A stretch of 64,000 nucleotides of DNA from Agelas oroides (Eukaryota; Porifera; Demospongiae; Agelasida; Agelasidae), in assembly GCA_949130485.1 (NCBI GenBank), contig OX422185.1, positions 17,735,353-17,799,352 of the forward strand, in the 5' to 3' direction. The position numbers and the translations under genes are program-made. Each line of letters starts with the position of its first letter. The first letter of the stretch is position 1. Shown here one piece after another: positions 1-12,514 of this stretch. The notes beneath the pieces were generated by a model. The model was not told where the DNA came from and searched no databases. It saw only the letters and a list, made by a program, of their open reading frames with translations.

Positions 1-960
1 TTATTTAGTTTTGCATAAACCGAGTGCTTTGATATTAGCCCCCTCTGCAAGTCTGAAGTGTGAATTCATGAAGTTGCAATTCCTGAATGTTGCATGCATT
101 GGTTTGGCATGCCATTTATTGCTCATACTACTATAGTGATACTTTGCCCTGCAATTTCCTTGGCTGGTGGTAAATGAGTGCTGATATGAGCAAATAGCTC
201 GTCATATAAAACTGCAGCACATTCTGTTACTGTGAGCCTCTCACGATATAGCTACAAAGCACATGCAGTCATGCTGACATTTGCACACTGGCAGCAAGAC
301 ATCTGAGAACCGTGACTATAGGAGTATTAAAGCATTCAAGAAGTTTTTCTGCTCTTGAGAATTGACTACGTTGAGAGTGTAAGAGCTTAAACTATAGTTA
401 ATATGCAAGCACTTGACTGTTGAACTTGTTATTAGCGCCGATAAGTGTCCAGTCGCTACTGACGTAAGGGGAAGATTTCATGGGGGAAAACCGTCCTGCG
501 TATCTTGTATAGTATAAGGACGGGATGTTTTGTCGTGCGAGCAGTCTGCAGTGCCAGCCAGTTAGCGCTCGTGCTCGACTGCTAGTTTGCGGAAGGATTC
601 AGGCCGCGTTGCCTTGTACAAGCCGAGTGCAGCGTCGACAGCTGCAGGTACGCGTATATTGCCCGCGTAGCCGCAAGTATACTATAGCAGCCTGCGTGGC
701 ATGGCCCTTCCCCATATGCAATCGCGTCTGCTTTGCCAAACTGTAACATGTTGTAATATAGTTAGTTCTAGTTACGTGGGCATGGATTTTCCGCAGGTAA
801 CTGCTTGCCTCCCTCGCAACTGGGCGTATACTGCCGTGACTTCAGTAATATGCCCTTCCGTGGGGGAAGTTTCTGTGGGTTGGTTACGTGTCATGTCTAT
901 GGTAGTTGCAGTTCAGGGTTTTATGCACTGTTTCTGTACTGTTTCGTTTTGTTAACTGCA
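1..960 (+). promoter_or_regulatory. Upstream region and likely 5'UTR intron of the coiled-coil gene
   Basis: No coding exon is evident. Bases about 430-700 are richer in CpG than the surroundings and probably hold the promoter and first noncoding exon. A pyrimidine-rich stretch ending TTAACTGCAG at 960 looks like a 3' splice site just before the ATG exon. The transcription start cannot be placed from sequence alone. Confidence 0.4.
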
Positions 961-1014
961 GGAACCAGCTAGCTTAAACTCGGCGACCAAGAAGAGAAGC
1001 GTTTCTGTGCGAAG

Positions 1015-4000
1015 ATGGCAAGCGAGAGTTTGCGAACCACAACCCCAGCAGACAATGACACCAGCTCTCGGCGCTCACCGAGCCCTGCCAGCCTGCAGCT
1101 ACTGCCCAGCGGACAGGAGGTGTCGGAGATTCTACAACAGATGTGCGGCGAGATCTCGCAGACGACGACTGCGGAGATTGTCGAAGTTGCGAACTCCGCT
1201 GCTTCCCGGAGCAAATTGCAGGATCTATTGCCGGTCTATTTCTACTCGTGGCAGTTGCAGAGTCCTGAGGCAGTGATAATTCACCTGCTTCTCAACTACT
1301 TTATTCTGTGGCGAGACGGGAGCGAAATGAGACGAGATAGACGGGCGTTTGAAGAGCACATTGCGCGGCTGAAAAGTCGCGTGGCGGAGCTGGAGGAGAA
1401 GGGGGAGCCTGACCAGGAGATTAATAAACTCCTGAAGAAACTTCAAGATTTGAGACTACAGAATGAGAGATTGCAGAAGGCTCATGATGAGGTATGTGTC
1501 TGTCATCTTGTCTGTCTGCATGTCGGCCTTCCAGCTTAGTACATGCATGCAATGGTCTCCCATGCACACTTGGTTTCAACTTGTGAAAGCCTTTCCAGTC
1601 TGAATGTGAGCAACTGTAACTGAATGAGCCTCTCTCTCTCTCTCTCTTCAGCTCTGCCACATTAATGGCCAGTGGGCACAGGACTATGAATCACTTACCC
1701 AAAAAATGACGGCTAACTCAACAGGTTGCTACAGTATCCCTTCTTCTACTGCCAGTCACCAACACTTTTCAATATGTACTCAGTGTCCACAATTGGAGAG
1801 AAGATTAGACGAAAGTCAAAACGAAGTTCGTCAATTAACTGCAAAGTTAGAAACACTGCAAAAAACCATTGATCAGAGAAATCGACAAGTTGAACACTTG
1901 GAAAATGAAAATCGAGCAATACAATTTCAGGTGAGTAGAAGTATATAGTATGATGGTACTTTACAATTTCTTGACTTAGTTAGAATCTACAGTAAATGTA
2001 TGATGTTTGGTGGTATGAAGTGAAATAGGGAATAGTGAAAAATCCGGTAGGCTCTGTGAATGGAGGCCACAGCCCCCAGCTTGAGCTGCCAGTGCTCTAA
2101 TATAGATTATAATATTGCAAATAAGCTTGTGTCCAAAGTTGTTTGTTCATGGTAATGTTATTCACGGCACTAATTATACATCCATATTCATAGCAGTGTT
2201 GCAATGGGGATAGCAGTACTTAAGCTCAGACAGGGGAATTCTTCTGGGGTAATCACCTACTATAAGTTATGCATTAGAAGCCATTTATTGTTTGCAAATC
2301 CTATTTATAGTTATGTACACATAGACAGTCGAGTTTCATTTGAGTAGGCAGCTTGTGAACTGGGGTTAAGTCATTGTGTGGGAGGAAAAGAAAGCCTTCA
2401 ATATTAGTACTGTAAACTTTAGTCTGGGTTGCTTTTATAATTTTGTAGCTACATGCAGATGGGAGTCTTCCCTGCTGCTGTATAAAGCTTTTTTTGTCAA
2501 TGTAAGCATAATTCTGTATATTAATCTATACGGTATCGAGCCGCGTTCTTGGTGTACAGCTAGTACAGTATGTCATTGACAGTCAGGGTTCTATCTAGGT
2601 CTGGGGGCATGCCCCTCAAGAAAAATGTGGGATTTTAGGTCCTCTGAGATTGATTTTGATGCAATCCAAGAGGTAAAATTATGCCTAGAACTGTATGGAT
2701 TACAAATATTTCAGGTAGTCTTTAAAATTAATGGGGGGGAAGCTGGAGTGTTTGGGGGGGGGGGAGCTATATTGAACCCTGACAGTATATGTGGTATTGA
2801 TCGAAAGCCCCACAGGTAAGAGTTTAGACAGCTGTTTAGCACTGCATAGCGGTGGTATTTTGTCCAATGCTAGAAGAATTATAAGTAGCTTGTTCCATTC
2901 ACCAAGATCGTCATAGAAACCACTACATCGTTGTACACCAACATGTGGTAGTTTTCTTTTTCCTTGGTATTTCAAAGGTCGCGACAACGCGTGAAAAAGC
3001 TCTATTAGTATTGTGAACTTTTAATGAATTGTGTTGTTTGTTTTTATAATTCTATAGCTGCAAGAAATTGGAGATTTACCCACCGCCATGAGGATTAAAC
3101 AAGACTATAGTAAGCTTCAGATTCACCTGTCTCAACTGAAGAAGCAATACCAAGATGCCGTGTGCCAGCGATTGCAACTGAACAAGCAGGTATATATATG
3201 TGCAGACAAGAGCGCATAAGAATGGGCGGCTTGAGTAAGAGTGTGTAACTCCTATAGAAGTCCATAGTGCGGGCAAATTATTGAACTGCACTAAAAATAG
3301 AACACCCGGTCACATGCTTAGCAATGAAAGCGCAGTATGTGTTACTGTTTTTAGTACTGGTGGTAAGTTCCGAGTGGTTTCAAATTTCACGGAGTTACAC
3401 GCTCTTACTCCAGCTGCCCGTTCTTATGTGTTCTTGATGCAGACAACATGAATGTAACCGTACAACTTCACATGTATACCTTGCATGCACGTACACACAC
3501 ACAGTCACACACATGCACAAAATAAACGACGATGTACGTAGGACACGTGCCTAGAGTTTGTTGCTGTCTGTATTGTTACAACAAGACATTGAACAAGGAA
3601 GGAAGCTATAGGCAGCCATTTCGTCTAGTTGAGTCACTTATCGTTACAGGATAGATGGTGAATCAAGCAGCAGCTTAATTTATAAATGCGTTTATTAAAA
3701 AAGGCATGTTGTGTACAATCGTATTATTGATCAGCCACTATTATTGGATGTTTGTTTTGCCTAAAAGTGTTTACTCGACTTGAAAGGAGTTCGTTTAAAT
3801 ACCTGTATACTGAGCAATTAGCTGATTGCACAGTATACAGGCATTCAAGTAACTGGCATATAGGTTAGAAATGACCATATAAGGTACTGGATATCATTAT
3901 CTTTATGGTATGATAAAATTAGATCACACGTTGACTTCGACCACAAACGTAACATGTTTGCTAACTTTGTGACCATGCAAGATCTCCTAAAAGCCGAAAA

Positions 4001-7000
4001 CCCCTTTCATGTCTGCTGTTTTCAATTACAGCATATGAATTGCAATAGGTAAGACTGGAACTATTACATAGCTGTATCATACCCCCTTGATGGCAATCAC
4101 TGTTCTGCATAGATATGCGTGGGTTTTATAGTTATCATTGGTAATTTTTTTGTTCCCGTTTCGTTTCCCATGGTGTGTTATTGTTCCAAATTCAAGGTTG
4201 AGAAACTGCGCCATACTTTCCTTCAACTGTTTCCCTTCGGGAGAAGTGCAACCCCTTTCAGTGCAAAGAGGAGGAGTAACTCGACACTGGCTCCATGTAG
4301 GATGCAGCAGTATTATTCAGACCCCGGCCCTCCCACGCCACCTGTAAGTAATACTGTATTCAATTTAATACAGTATTTATATCAGTGTGTGCATGCATTG
4401 GCAAGTATTTGCATTCAACAGTCATGATTGTATTACAGTGTAAAGTACACCCCTGAAATTAAGAACACCTGTTAATTGGAACTTTTAACAAGTTGATATA
4501 GAGCCATTGGTAATTAGAACTTTGTTCCACGTTGCGTGTCCGCCGTGAAATCGTGAGTCTCACAGTGGCACCGTAACAGTTGAAACGTCATGATTTTTTC
4601 AGTCCCTGTGGTGTATTTTTTTTCAAGGTGTGCTTTAATAAAGTAATAGTTATAGCACAGTGCCAGGGATTTATGGCAGTAAACAGACTGAGTCCGAGGG
4701 CGTAGCCCAAGGACGAGGTTTGTTTACTACAGCCATAAATCCCTGGCGCTGTGCTGTAACTGTTATAATCCCACCTGATTGGTCCTTTGTTGTTATTAGG
4801 CAAAACTATACTAGGTGGAACATAACTACATGCAAGTACGACATTGTTCTGACATGCTTCTGTATTGCTATCTAGGGCCAAAGCTATTCCTGCACCAAAC
4901 TAAAGGCACTAGCTACGAGTAGCCGTATCAAACATTGTGTTCCCAGCCCCTATACCCATCCTTACAATGCGTGTGTGTCGCTTGTAGTACAGATTTGTAC
5001 CTGGGAACGAGGCTAGCATTGTTAAATTTTATTTAAAAAAAAATTAAATCCAACCTATCGATCCTCATTTTGAAACCTGGTACAACCTGGAACAAAGTTT
5101 TATTTGCTAATGACCTAAAATATGCGTTTATTTTTCCCCTGAATATAACTACATCCAGTGAAATCTCTCTATTGCGACACCTTTCAGACCAAAATATCTG
5201 TCTTGATTGTTTTGGCCTTAATTTCAGTGGCTTCTCGGTTGGTTGGCTCCTTGGATAATGGAAATGGACGCTATGTTGCCAACTTTGGGTTGAAAGTGAA
5301 GAACATTTAATACAAATATTGTTGGTGTTTCACGCTTTCTTCGCTTTCGTCCTGATTGACAACAAAGCATTATTGACAATGTTAAGGTTGCGGGTACAAG
5401 TTCATGAATAAAATTAGCATGTAACAAACTTACCTGCATAACATTTCCTACCAAAAATAGTAATATGGAGCCCTCTTTCCATCTATGGGAGAAAAAGTAC
5501 ATGTTATTTAACCCTTTATTCTGCACAAGTGTGTCAGGAGTAAAGGGTTAATGTGAAAATAAGGCATTTTCCTCAAGTGATGTAATTTTTGCATACTAAA
5601 CTCGAGCCGCCATCTTGGTGTACGGTCTGTCATTGGCATGCAATATTGAGCGTGGCATTGTGTCCAATTGAACACATACTAGAAGCATTTCACCAGGATT
5701 CCGTTGCATATTTCAATCGCATTACTGTGTTCGAAGCGCTGTAGCGCAGAACTTCCGTTAAGGGCGGGGCTCATACATGGTACGTGAATGTGTCAGGTAT
5801 TCGAGCATCTACGCAGTTTGTATGAGTCCCGCCCTTAACGGAAGTTTTGTGCTACAGCACTTTGAACGTGGTAACGCAATCGAGATACGCAACGGAATAA
5901 TGTTCGATTTCTACCCAGGACTGCCACATATAGGTATTCTTGAAAGTGATTATATTTCCATGACAACAGAGATTTTGATTGTGGACATTGGGGCTTTTCC
6001 AAATGGCCAATGTATCAATTAACAAGTGCCCTTTGAACATGACATTATCAGGCTATAGAAGCTGTATAATCTTACCAGGAAGGAAGACTTAAATAGATGA
6101 TATTATACTGAAACTAATTCACCTTGAAGCTCACTCGCCAACTAAGGGCATGTTGATTAATAAGCTTCTTGTTAATACATTATAAGACCGTGAGCTCATG
6201 TTGAGGAATTTTCAGTTGTAAGCATGCTGAGGTCTTCTCGTTGGTTGTTTGTGAAAACTGTTCACACATGTACAAAATTTCCAGTTTCTCTTGCGTGCAT
6301 CGTGAGTTCCAAAGTTCACATCACACAAAGTATACCCGGCAGTTATGAGGCAGTTAGCAAGCAAATTCTAACTAGGGCCCTCCTGTGGTCACAACGCACG
6401 AAAAATAGAAGGTATTCTTGCACATGCGTCGGCCGGTTTCGATTTTTCTAACGGACAACCAACTCACAAGGGCTGCTTAATTAACTCTTTAACTACCGTA
6501 GGTGGAAGTCTTTATGAGGCTACGGATACCTTCCTTGGTCCGTATTTCCACTTTTGCTTGGAGCTAGCACTGGAAATTTTAGTCAAAGCTTTATTGACGC
6601 ATTCTCTGTGGGTTCATGACCTTAGCCACACCCACTCATTAGCGAGCGTTCAATAGTCAGGGCCCTCTGACCAGAGAACGCTCCTCCAGACTAAAAGCTG
6701 CCTAAAATGCCAGAAATGGTGTCCCTACAAAGTGAAAGGAGTGTTTTCTATGCCCGTTTGTGCAAGAAAGCAGACAAATGGCCCACCTGGCGCTGATAGC
6801 ATGTGGCCAAAGTCAGACAACATCATGGGTGGTTAAAGGGTTAAATCCCCACACTGAATTGCAGAGGATGCAACTGGCTGATAATATCCTGAAAGTGTAC
6901 TTAACTTTGAACTGTCTTGAAAAGAACATCCACCAATTTGGGGCACCTTTGTTAATCTGGATGTTCCCAACTTTTTGTTAATACGTTTTTACTTGTGCTA

Positions 7001-8682
7001 CTATATAGCAGGCTAAAAGACTCACTTAGATCCTACGCTAAATACTGCTAACGTCCAGTTGGGTGGGACATACCCCATGTGACATTGCTTGCTTGCTTGG
7101 TGTTAATTAATAAGCTTCTTGCTCAGTAAAATAGCCACCAGGCAAAAGGCTGTCTTGTCACGTGGCCTCAAGCAGCCGGCTGGCCTCCTCCCATGTTTTA
7201 ACTCTGTTAAACTACACTTTTGTTGGGGACTGCTTCATTAAGGACTCAATCATAATAACAAGAATGAAACTGCTAGTTTTGAGGCTTATGCCATCTTTTG
7301 CCACACAATTATTAGTTGTTGACCTTATATGGTGTCAACTGGTTGGTTGTCAATGAGTATTCATGGTACAAAACCACTAAGCCATATAACTACACTAGCC
7401 ATCTTGCTGGTTCTAACCCTAATCTCCCCTAAAATAGGCCCACCCTCAATAATAGGCCCACCTTCAAAAATAGGCCCACCTTTGAAAATAGGCCCACCCT
7501 CAAAAATAGGCCCACCTTCAAGAATAGGCCCACCCTCAAAAATAGGCCCACCCTCAAAAATATGTCCACCTCCTCTTTAAATGAAGTCATTGCAAAGGGT
7601 GCTTTCCTTTTGAAAGTATGCCCACCTATTTATGCTGTAGTGCATGCCAGTAGTGTTAGGGTCAACAAGAAACAGCACAATGAGACGAACAAATGAAGGC
7701 AGGCCATTTGCTGCTATTGATAAGCAGGCAAATGACAGGGTAGACATCACAGAATTTCTGCATGCCAAGGGCTAGACTAATTGTGTGTGAGGGTTGGCAT
7801 ACTGAAATGTCAAAACATACCCACTCCTCTCTTTAAGAAGCCACATCACCCATGAGTAATCCTTCACAAGTTGACTAATTGGAACTGTGTATTTAATTGT
7901 GGTAAATTCCCCAACTTTTTAACATAAGTGTTTTGTGATTAGACAGTAGTGTTAAAGCGACCATATAAGGCCATATACATTCAGTCATGTAAGGTGACCA
8001 CTTACTATCTTTCATGTGGTAAAAGTGTTGGGTATACATGGTTATATCATGTATATAACCCATTACCCAGGCAACATCTAAGAATGTTGCCCATATCTCT
8101 CTTGTACAGTGATGTTGCCTAGGTAACAGGTTATATAACTATTACTTATACTCCAAGTATGGATGATATATCTATACCACATTGAGACAGTGAACTGAAA
8201 CTCAAGTTTGTGTAAACTATTCTGTATATCATGCAAGTTTTTGGGAATACTATTCCTCCTCCATTCATCCAATGAAGTACTTAGAAAGTGATGTAATGAT
8301 ATCACCTTTATTTTCACCTTTTTAGGGCTTGATAGCTCGAGGGGATCATTTCGGAAGTCTAGTTGAGAAAGACTTGGAACCTCCGAAAATACACATTGAT
8401 GAACAAGTCACTGGCTTTGAAAGCTCTTTACCCCGATTGGACGATTACCATACGTGGCATGGTGCTACTTCTGCAAATGAGCTACACATGCAGTTAGCAG
8501 CAAAGAAGCCCCGGCCACGATCCCTCTTTCAACCCACCACTTCAGCAACTGCTTCTAAACCCCCTTCAAATGTAGTATGTTTGGACTATCTGGAATGTCG
8601 CAGCTGTTCCAAAATGTATCCGTTTAATTTGGAAGGATTTGAGAGATGGTTCGACCATGTTCGTTTCTGTGGTGTTCTCTAA
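1015..8682 (+). CDS. Coiled-coil protein with C-terminal UBZ-like zinc finger (5 exons)
   Basis: I assembled five exons by reading frame and splice sites: 1015-1491, 1652-1930, 3058-3189, 4197-4343 and 8326-8682. All introns are phase 0, and donors and acceptors are GT/AG (for example GAG|gtatgt, tcttcag|CTC, CAG|gtgagt, CCT|gtaagt). The product is 463 residues. Residues about 30-115 look helical. Residues about 118-160 and 180-300 are heptad-rich coiled coil (LERRLDESQNEVRQL, then LQIHLSQLKKQYQD). Exon 2 opens with LCHINGQW, which resembles the NxQW start of the TNIP/ABIN coiled coil. The C-terminus has CRSC..MYPFN...FERWFDHVRFC, a C-x2-C-x16-H-x3-C finger with the YPFN and FE features of TAX1BP1/CALCOCO UBZ fingers. 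By family knowledge this suggests a ubiquitin-binding adaptor in NF-kB, TBK1 or autophagy signalling; that role is inference. The ATG at 1015 follows a CAG|GAACC acceptor-like site at 960, so a 5'UTR intron is likely. A further exon inside the 4-kb last intron cannot be excluded. Confidence 0.8.
3207..3436. mobile_element. F1 inverted-repeat element, copy 1
   Basis: It begins CAAGAGCGCATAAGAATGGG and ends with the reverse complement (CTGCCCGTTCTTATGTGTTCTTG). The two arms differ inside: one continues GTAACTCC-TATAGAAG, the other GTAACTCC-GTGAAATTTG. Flanks GTGCAGA and ATGCAGA suggest a 7-bp target duplication. It lies only 17 nt past the exon 3 donor of the coiled-coil gene, inside its intron. 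Confidence 0.8.
4649..4762. mobile_element. F14 palindromic element, copy 1
   Basis: A near-perfect inverted repeat. TTATAGCACAGTGCCAGGG on the left matches CCCTGGCGCTGTGCTGTAA on the right, around a GC-rich centre. A second diverged copy lies at 51478-51594. It sits in the last intron of the coiled-coil gene. Confidence 0.7.
5694..5932. mobile_element. F5 long palindromic element, copy 1
   Basis: About 240 bp and almost fully self-complementary. TTCCGTTAAGGGCGGGGCTCAT on the left faces ATGAGTCCCGCCCTTAACGG on the right, and the right end is CAGGACTGCCACATATA. The same element recurs at 20471, 40876 and 44367. Confidence 0.75.
6481..6844. mobile_element. F12 element, TTAACYCTTTAA termini, copy 1
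   Basis: The left end is TTAACTCTTTAACTACC and the right end GGTGGTTAAAGGGTTAA. The internal sequence has a diverged, partly inverted relative in the 43213-43656 copy (GTGGCTAAGGTCA / TTAGCCACACCCACTCATT region). No coding sequence was seen. Confidence 0.6.
7434..7575 (+). repeat. 18-bp minisatellite (about 8 copies)
   Basis: The unit is TAGGCCCACCCTCAAAAA with minor variants. Because 18 is divisible by 3, it reads as a repeating GPPSKI peptide, but there is no gene context and it lies inside an intron. Confidence 0.9.
8051..8139. mobile_element. F7 palindromic element with X-box-like core, copy 1
   Basis: TATATAACCCATTACCCAGGC faces GTTGCCTAGGTAACAGGTTA around TCTCTCTTGTACAG. The right arm has the palindrome GTTGCCTAGGTAAC, like the RFX X-box consensus. 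Other copies are at 17371, 30326 and (half) 40690. Confidence 0.7.
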
Positions 8683-8747
8683 ATGCCACTGAGTTTTGTT
8701 GTTGACTTTGTTTTAACTGCATACTAGACATTTTCGCGTGTTAGTTT

Positions 8748-8779
<32 letters not shown>

Positions 8780-10800
8780 GCATGTGTATAATACATGTGC
8801 CCGAAATAGTGGCCATATTCATTGATTGATGTGACATTCACCTGCATACCCGTGACATTGGTGATCATTTGATGGCCGAGCAACCATGGCCAAATGGACA
8901 TGCAACACATCAAAGTGACTATCTTTAAACTGTACACTCGTTTTTTTGTCAACTGTTATTCTATATTATCATGTTTGTTCATCGAATGCACAACACAATA
9001 CTTATATTTGTCAATACATTAATCATGTTTTTCTGTGCACCTTTATATGTTTACCCATAACTATCCTGGATATAGCAACTGTTACACTAATTTCGTTTGT
9101 GCAGCAAACACCAACTTTTGCTTTCATTATAAACACAAGACCGGCAAGGTGAATTTATTCAATTAATCTGTTAAGCCAAGTTTGCTTGTTGATATTGCTT
9201 TCAGTTCATAAGGATGCTCAATATTTGGTCATGGCAACAGTTTTCTTATTGATGGCCTAGAGCCAGGGACAGGGACAGGGACAATGGCCACTAAGTCACA
9301 TATACTTCACTACTAGCTCTATGTGGTTTTCCGAGGCCTTAACTCCTGAAAATGTGTCTAATGTGTAAGCCCATAATTTTATTTCTGAATGTTATTTTAA
9401 GAGTATTCCCATGTTAGGGGGGGGGGGCTAACTCAACATTTGTGGGTTAAGCCACTCTGGTTCTCAACCCTTCAATTGGCAACACCATACCCACACCCTG
9501 CCTAGCCCCTCATTCCCATGCAGTCCTCCGATCCCACTGTCACTTGCAATGAGTAGTGTAGAGGTGCATGGTATACGTATATGTAGCCACACGGTGGTGT
9601 TCTGGCAGACCTAGCTTGATTAGCGCAGCCGGAGCTACATGTATATATACTTGTCTTGTGTAAGTGAAAATTTAACAGAGTTCTAATCAGCTGCAAGGCT
9701 CATGCTGTGCACAGAAAGATGGCTGAGATCAGCTGAAGTTTCTTCTGCTGTCTGACTTGCTTCTGTTCCTGCTGCAAAGGCAAAAAGAAAGATATTGGCC
9801 ATAACCATAGCATGGTTGCAGTCCTCCCACTGACTTCAGCATTTTGATAAGTCCTTGCCATATAAATACATTTGCACAATGGGTGACTGTATAACATCTA
9901 GGCCTTCATCAGGAAATGTTTTGTTTTTTTTTAAGTCCAGTGACTCAGTGGTAACAGCAATCACAAGGTCCTGGGTTCAATTCCCAGCCAGACTTATTTT
10001 CTGCGAACTTTTCTCAAGTTCTCTCAAATGCTTTCAACATATGAGTCATTCTAGGCAAAGGATGCCTGTCATTTGAGCAACAACGGTGGCTTTTTTGTGT
10101 GGAATCTGGCTTATCAAAGACAGCGTTGCTAACCCATTCGTTTGCTGTCACTGTCTCTGTGGTGAGAGGAAGACAACTAAGTCCTGTGGAGTTCAAGGAT
10201 CCATGATAGGTTAACTTTCTGATTGATCTCTCCTGATCAAGGCAGGGGGGTGGGAAAATATTTGCTGTTAGCATACACAACTCATGAAGTTGCAGTTGCT
10301 TCAATCCATAACCTTCGATGTAGGCTCACTGGTGTGTTTCATGATGTCACTCTGTTGCCATGCAGCTGAAGGACTATACCCCACACCCTCATACCCTTGA
10401 TGAGCTCATTGTGAACAGCCATTGAAGTTAGCCTTGTAACCAGCCCGAAATAAATATAGACTAGGGAAAATCCCACTTGAAATATTGTGCACTCTTTGGG
10501 CTTTTGCACGCATTCCCACACATTCCCCTGTGCTCAAATGCACCCTTTGCTGACTGTATATGGAAGTTGGCTGGCTTACTTGCCTCTACATTAGATACAT
10601 AGCTTCAATTATTACCAATTAGCACCCACACAATTGCAAATAGCCTCTCAATTAATTAGATAAGCTGTAATTTGGTTGGCCATGTTCAAATAACTCCGTC
10701 AATGGTGTAAAAGTGCAAGATTTGAGTGCAAATGTTAAGATAAATTTTCTGTAGATATATATAGCTGGTCAAGAGACTAAGTGAAGTATGCCACATAATA
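8683..10800. other. 3' flank of the coiled-coil gene; no gene seen
   Basis: Holds a (GT)n run at 8747-8780, low-complexity AT-rich DNA and one tRNA-like sequence (9926-9990). No clear AATAAA follows the stop codon at 8682 closely. I see no coding exon on either strand. Confidence 0.5.
9926..9990 (+). mobile_element. tRNA-derived SINE head or tRNA pseudogene
   Basis: Contains an A-box-like TGACTCAGTGG and a B-box GGTTCAATTCC, with a GTCC...AGAC pair at the ends. At about 60 nt it is too short for a cloverleaf with a normal anticodon arm. A SINE remnant fits better than a functional tRNA. Confidence 0.5.
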
Positions 10801-11696
10801 CTCAGGGGCATTAAGGACTGGGTCCATGGCTTTTGAGATTATATTATGGCAAAATTTGGATCAACTTTATGAAAATTGAAGAAGCTTGACATAATTGTTT
10901 ACTGTTGTTACATGTAGCCCCACCCTTAATGTTTACTGTGACATCATTTCAGGCCATGCCCATAAACAGCTTAGCCGTACCAAGCCCCACCCTCGGGGTA
11001 TATCGGTACAATAAACTTGATATGAGGACTTTTTGCGAGCAAAATTTCATGATTGTTTCTACACCAATACGTTCTATTTCAGCTGGCTCAACTTTTTATC
11101 CGTGGGAATAGTGGATATCTCTTTCGAAAGCGCTGGAACTGGCAAATATGCCACACCCACCAGGCATTTAAACATCCACTTGGAACCTTTAGCGGTAAGC
11201 TACGAACTTTTCCCACGGTGAAATCAAAGACAATTCGATTTCTTCGCGATCGAACCCAACAGGATACTCCAGTTCTCTTCGCAAAAACTCCTCGTGAGTT
11301 ACTTCCGGAAAAAGAGCTGCTAAGCGGCCATTATGCGGCTTATTCAGAGGTAGCTGGCACGTGCTACACTACACGGTGCACGTGACTCCACTATGTGCGC
11401 TTTGAAAGTTGCTGAAAGCGCTTGGCAGAACGACTTCTATTGTTACAGACGTGCGTCTCACATCATGCTTAAGTCGAAAATAGTAAGGACTGGACTGAGC
11501 GTTGTTGTAAGGACCGGTACGAGCCTAAGCCGTCCCTCAGTACCGTGATGGCCAAGGTGGATAATTGCATTCCAAGGTCCCACATTGTTTACATAGATAC
11601 AACCGGCTTCCTGTTTATGGTGCGATAACGCCCGCCCCAGGGGTAATTTAGGCAGCGCGCGCAAAACAGCTGGACCCAGTCCTTAATGCGCCTGAG
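10801..11696. mobile_element. 896-bp element with 25-bp terminal inverted repeats
   Basis: The left end CTCAGGGGCATTAAGGACTG and the right end CAGTCCTTAATGCGCCTGAG are reverse complements bar one base, continuing through GGGTCCA. The flanks are TA on both sides. The interior is CpG-richer than the surroundings and holds an open frame at 11053-11385 (about 110 codons, with WNWQICHTHQAFKHP) that I do not recognise. Size and structure suggest a non-autonomous DNA transposon. Confidence 0.65.
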
Positions 11697-11745
11697 TAAG
11701 CATGTGATAGTCATGTGATAGTCCGTGACAGTGCCAACTGCTTTA

Positions 11746-11840
11746 CAGGAGCTCAGCACTACAGCATGCTGAATTCAGCGACGCGCTCAAAATATGACAG
11801 AATAGTGTTCAGTTTCTATCCAGCACTGCCACATGTAGTA
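11746..11840. mobile_element. F5 fragment (right arm only)
   Basis: Matches the right arm of F5: CTACAGCATGCTGAATTC and then TTTCTATCCAGCACTGCCACATG. The left arm is missing. Confidence 0.5.
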
Positions 11841-12034
11841 ACAGCTGAAGCGCGTCAACACAGTGGTCTTATTGAAAGTACAGTACACACAAAACCATCT
11901 ATACATGATACAATACTCGAACATTATATTATATACAGCTATACATTAGGTATACCATCATAATGTGCAAATAGTTTTACTAGTGCAATAATGATAATAC
12001 ATTTTATGTCAAACACAGAAAAATATACCGAGGT

Positions 12035-12259
12035 TCAAAATAGATGTGTTGCATTTGTTGGGCCATGGCTTGCATTACAGGCTGGGTCATTTGAAATGGT
12101 ACAGTTTGGGCGAATTGGTGTAACGTGATGGTTCTCGGTTGGTTGCTCATACCAGGCAAAAATATCCGTGGTGACGCACTGGAAGAAGAGGAAGGTGCAC
12201 TGGACAAAGATATACCACATCATGTTGGCACCAAGTGCACCACGGAAGAACCAGAATAT
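12035..12259 (-). CDS. Exon 5 of the minus-strand membrane gene
   Basis: 74 codons and a TGA, after the acceptor ccacag. It starts [20 protein letters not shown] and aligns without gaps to the partner's last exon (about 10 of 40 identical, including W, IFV and TDI). It then extends into a Cys- and sequon-bearing tail absent from the partner. Confidence 0.8.
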   Translation of the reverse strand: MFWFFRGALGANMMWYIFVQCTFLFFQCVTTDIFAWYEQPTENHHVTPIRPNCTISNDPACNASHGPTNATHLF

Positions 12260-12373
12260 CTGTGGAATGGATGGAGTTAACAGTATAGATAAATGAAATT
12301 TTTATTTTTACAGACAAATATAACCTTTTCTTTCTATAATATAGATAGGTAGATAGGTAGATTGATAGATAGG

Positions 12374-12413
<40 letters not shown>

Positions 12414-12470
12414 CAGATAGATAGATAGATAGACAGATAGATAGATAGACAGATAGATAGATAGATAGAC

Positions 12471-12514
<44 letters not shown>

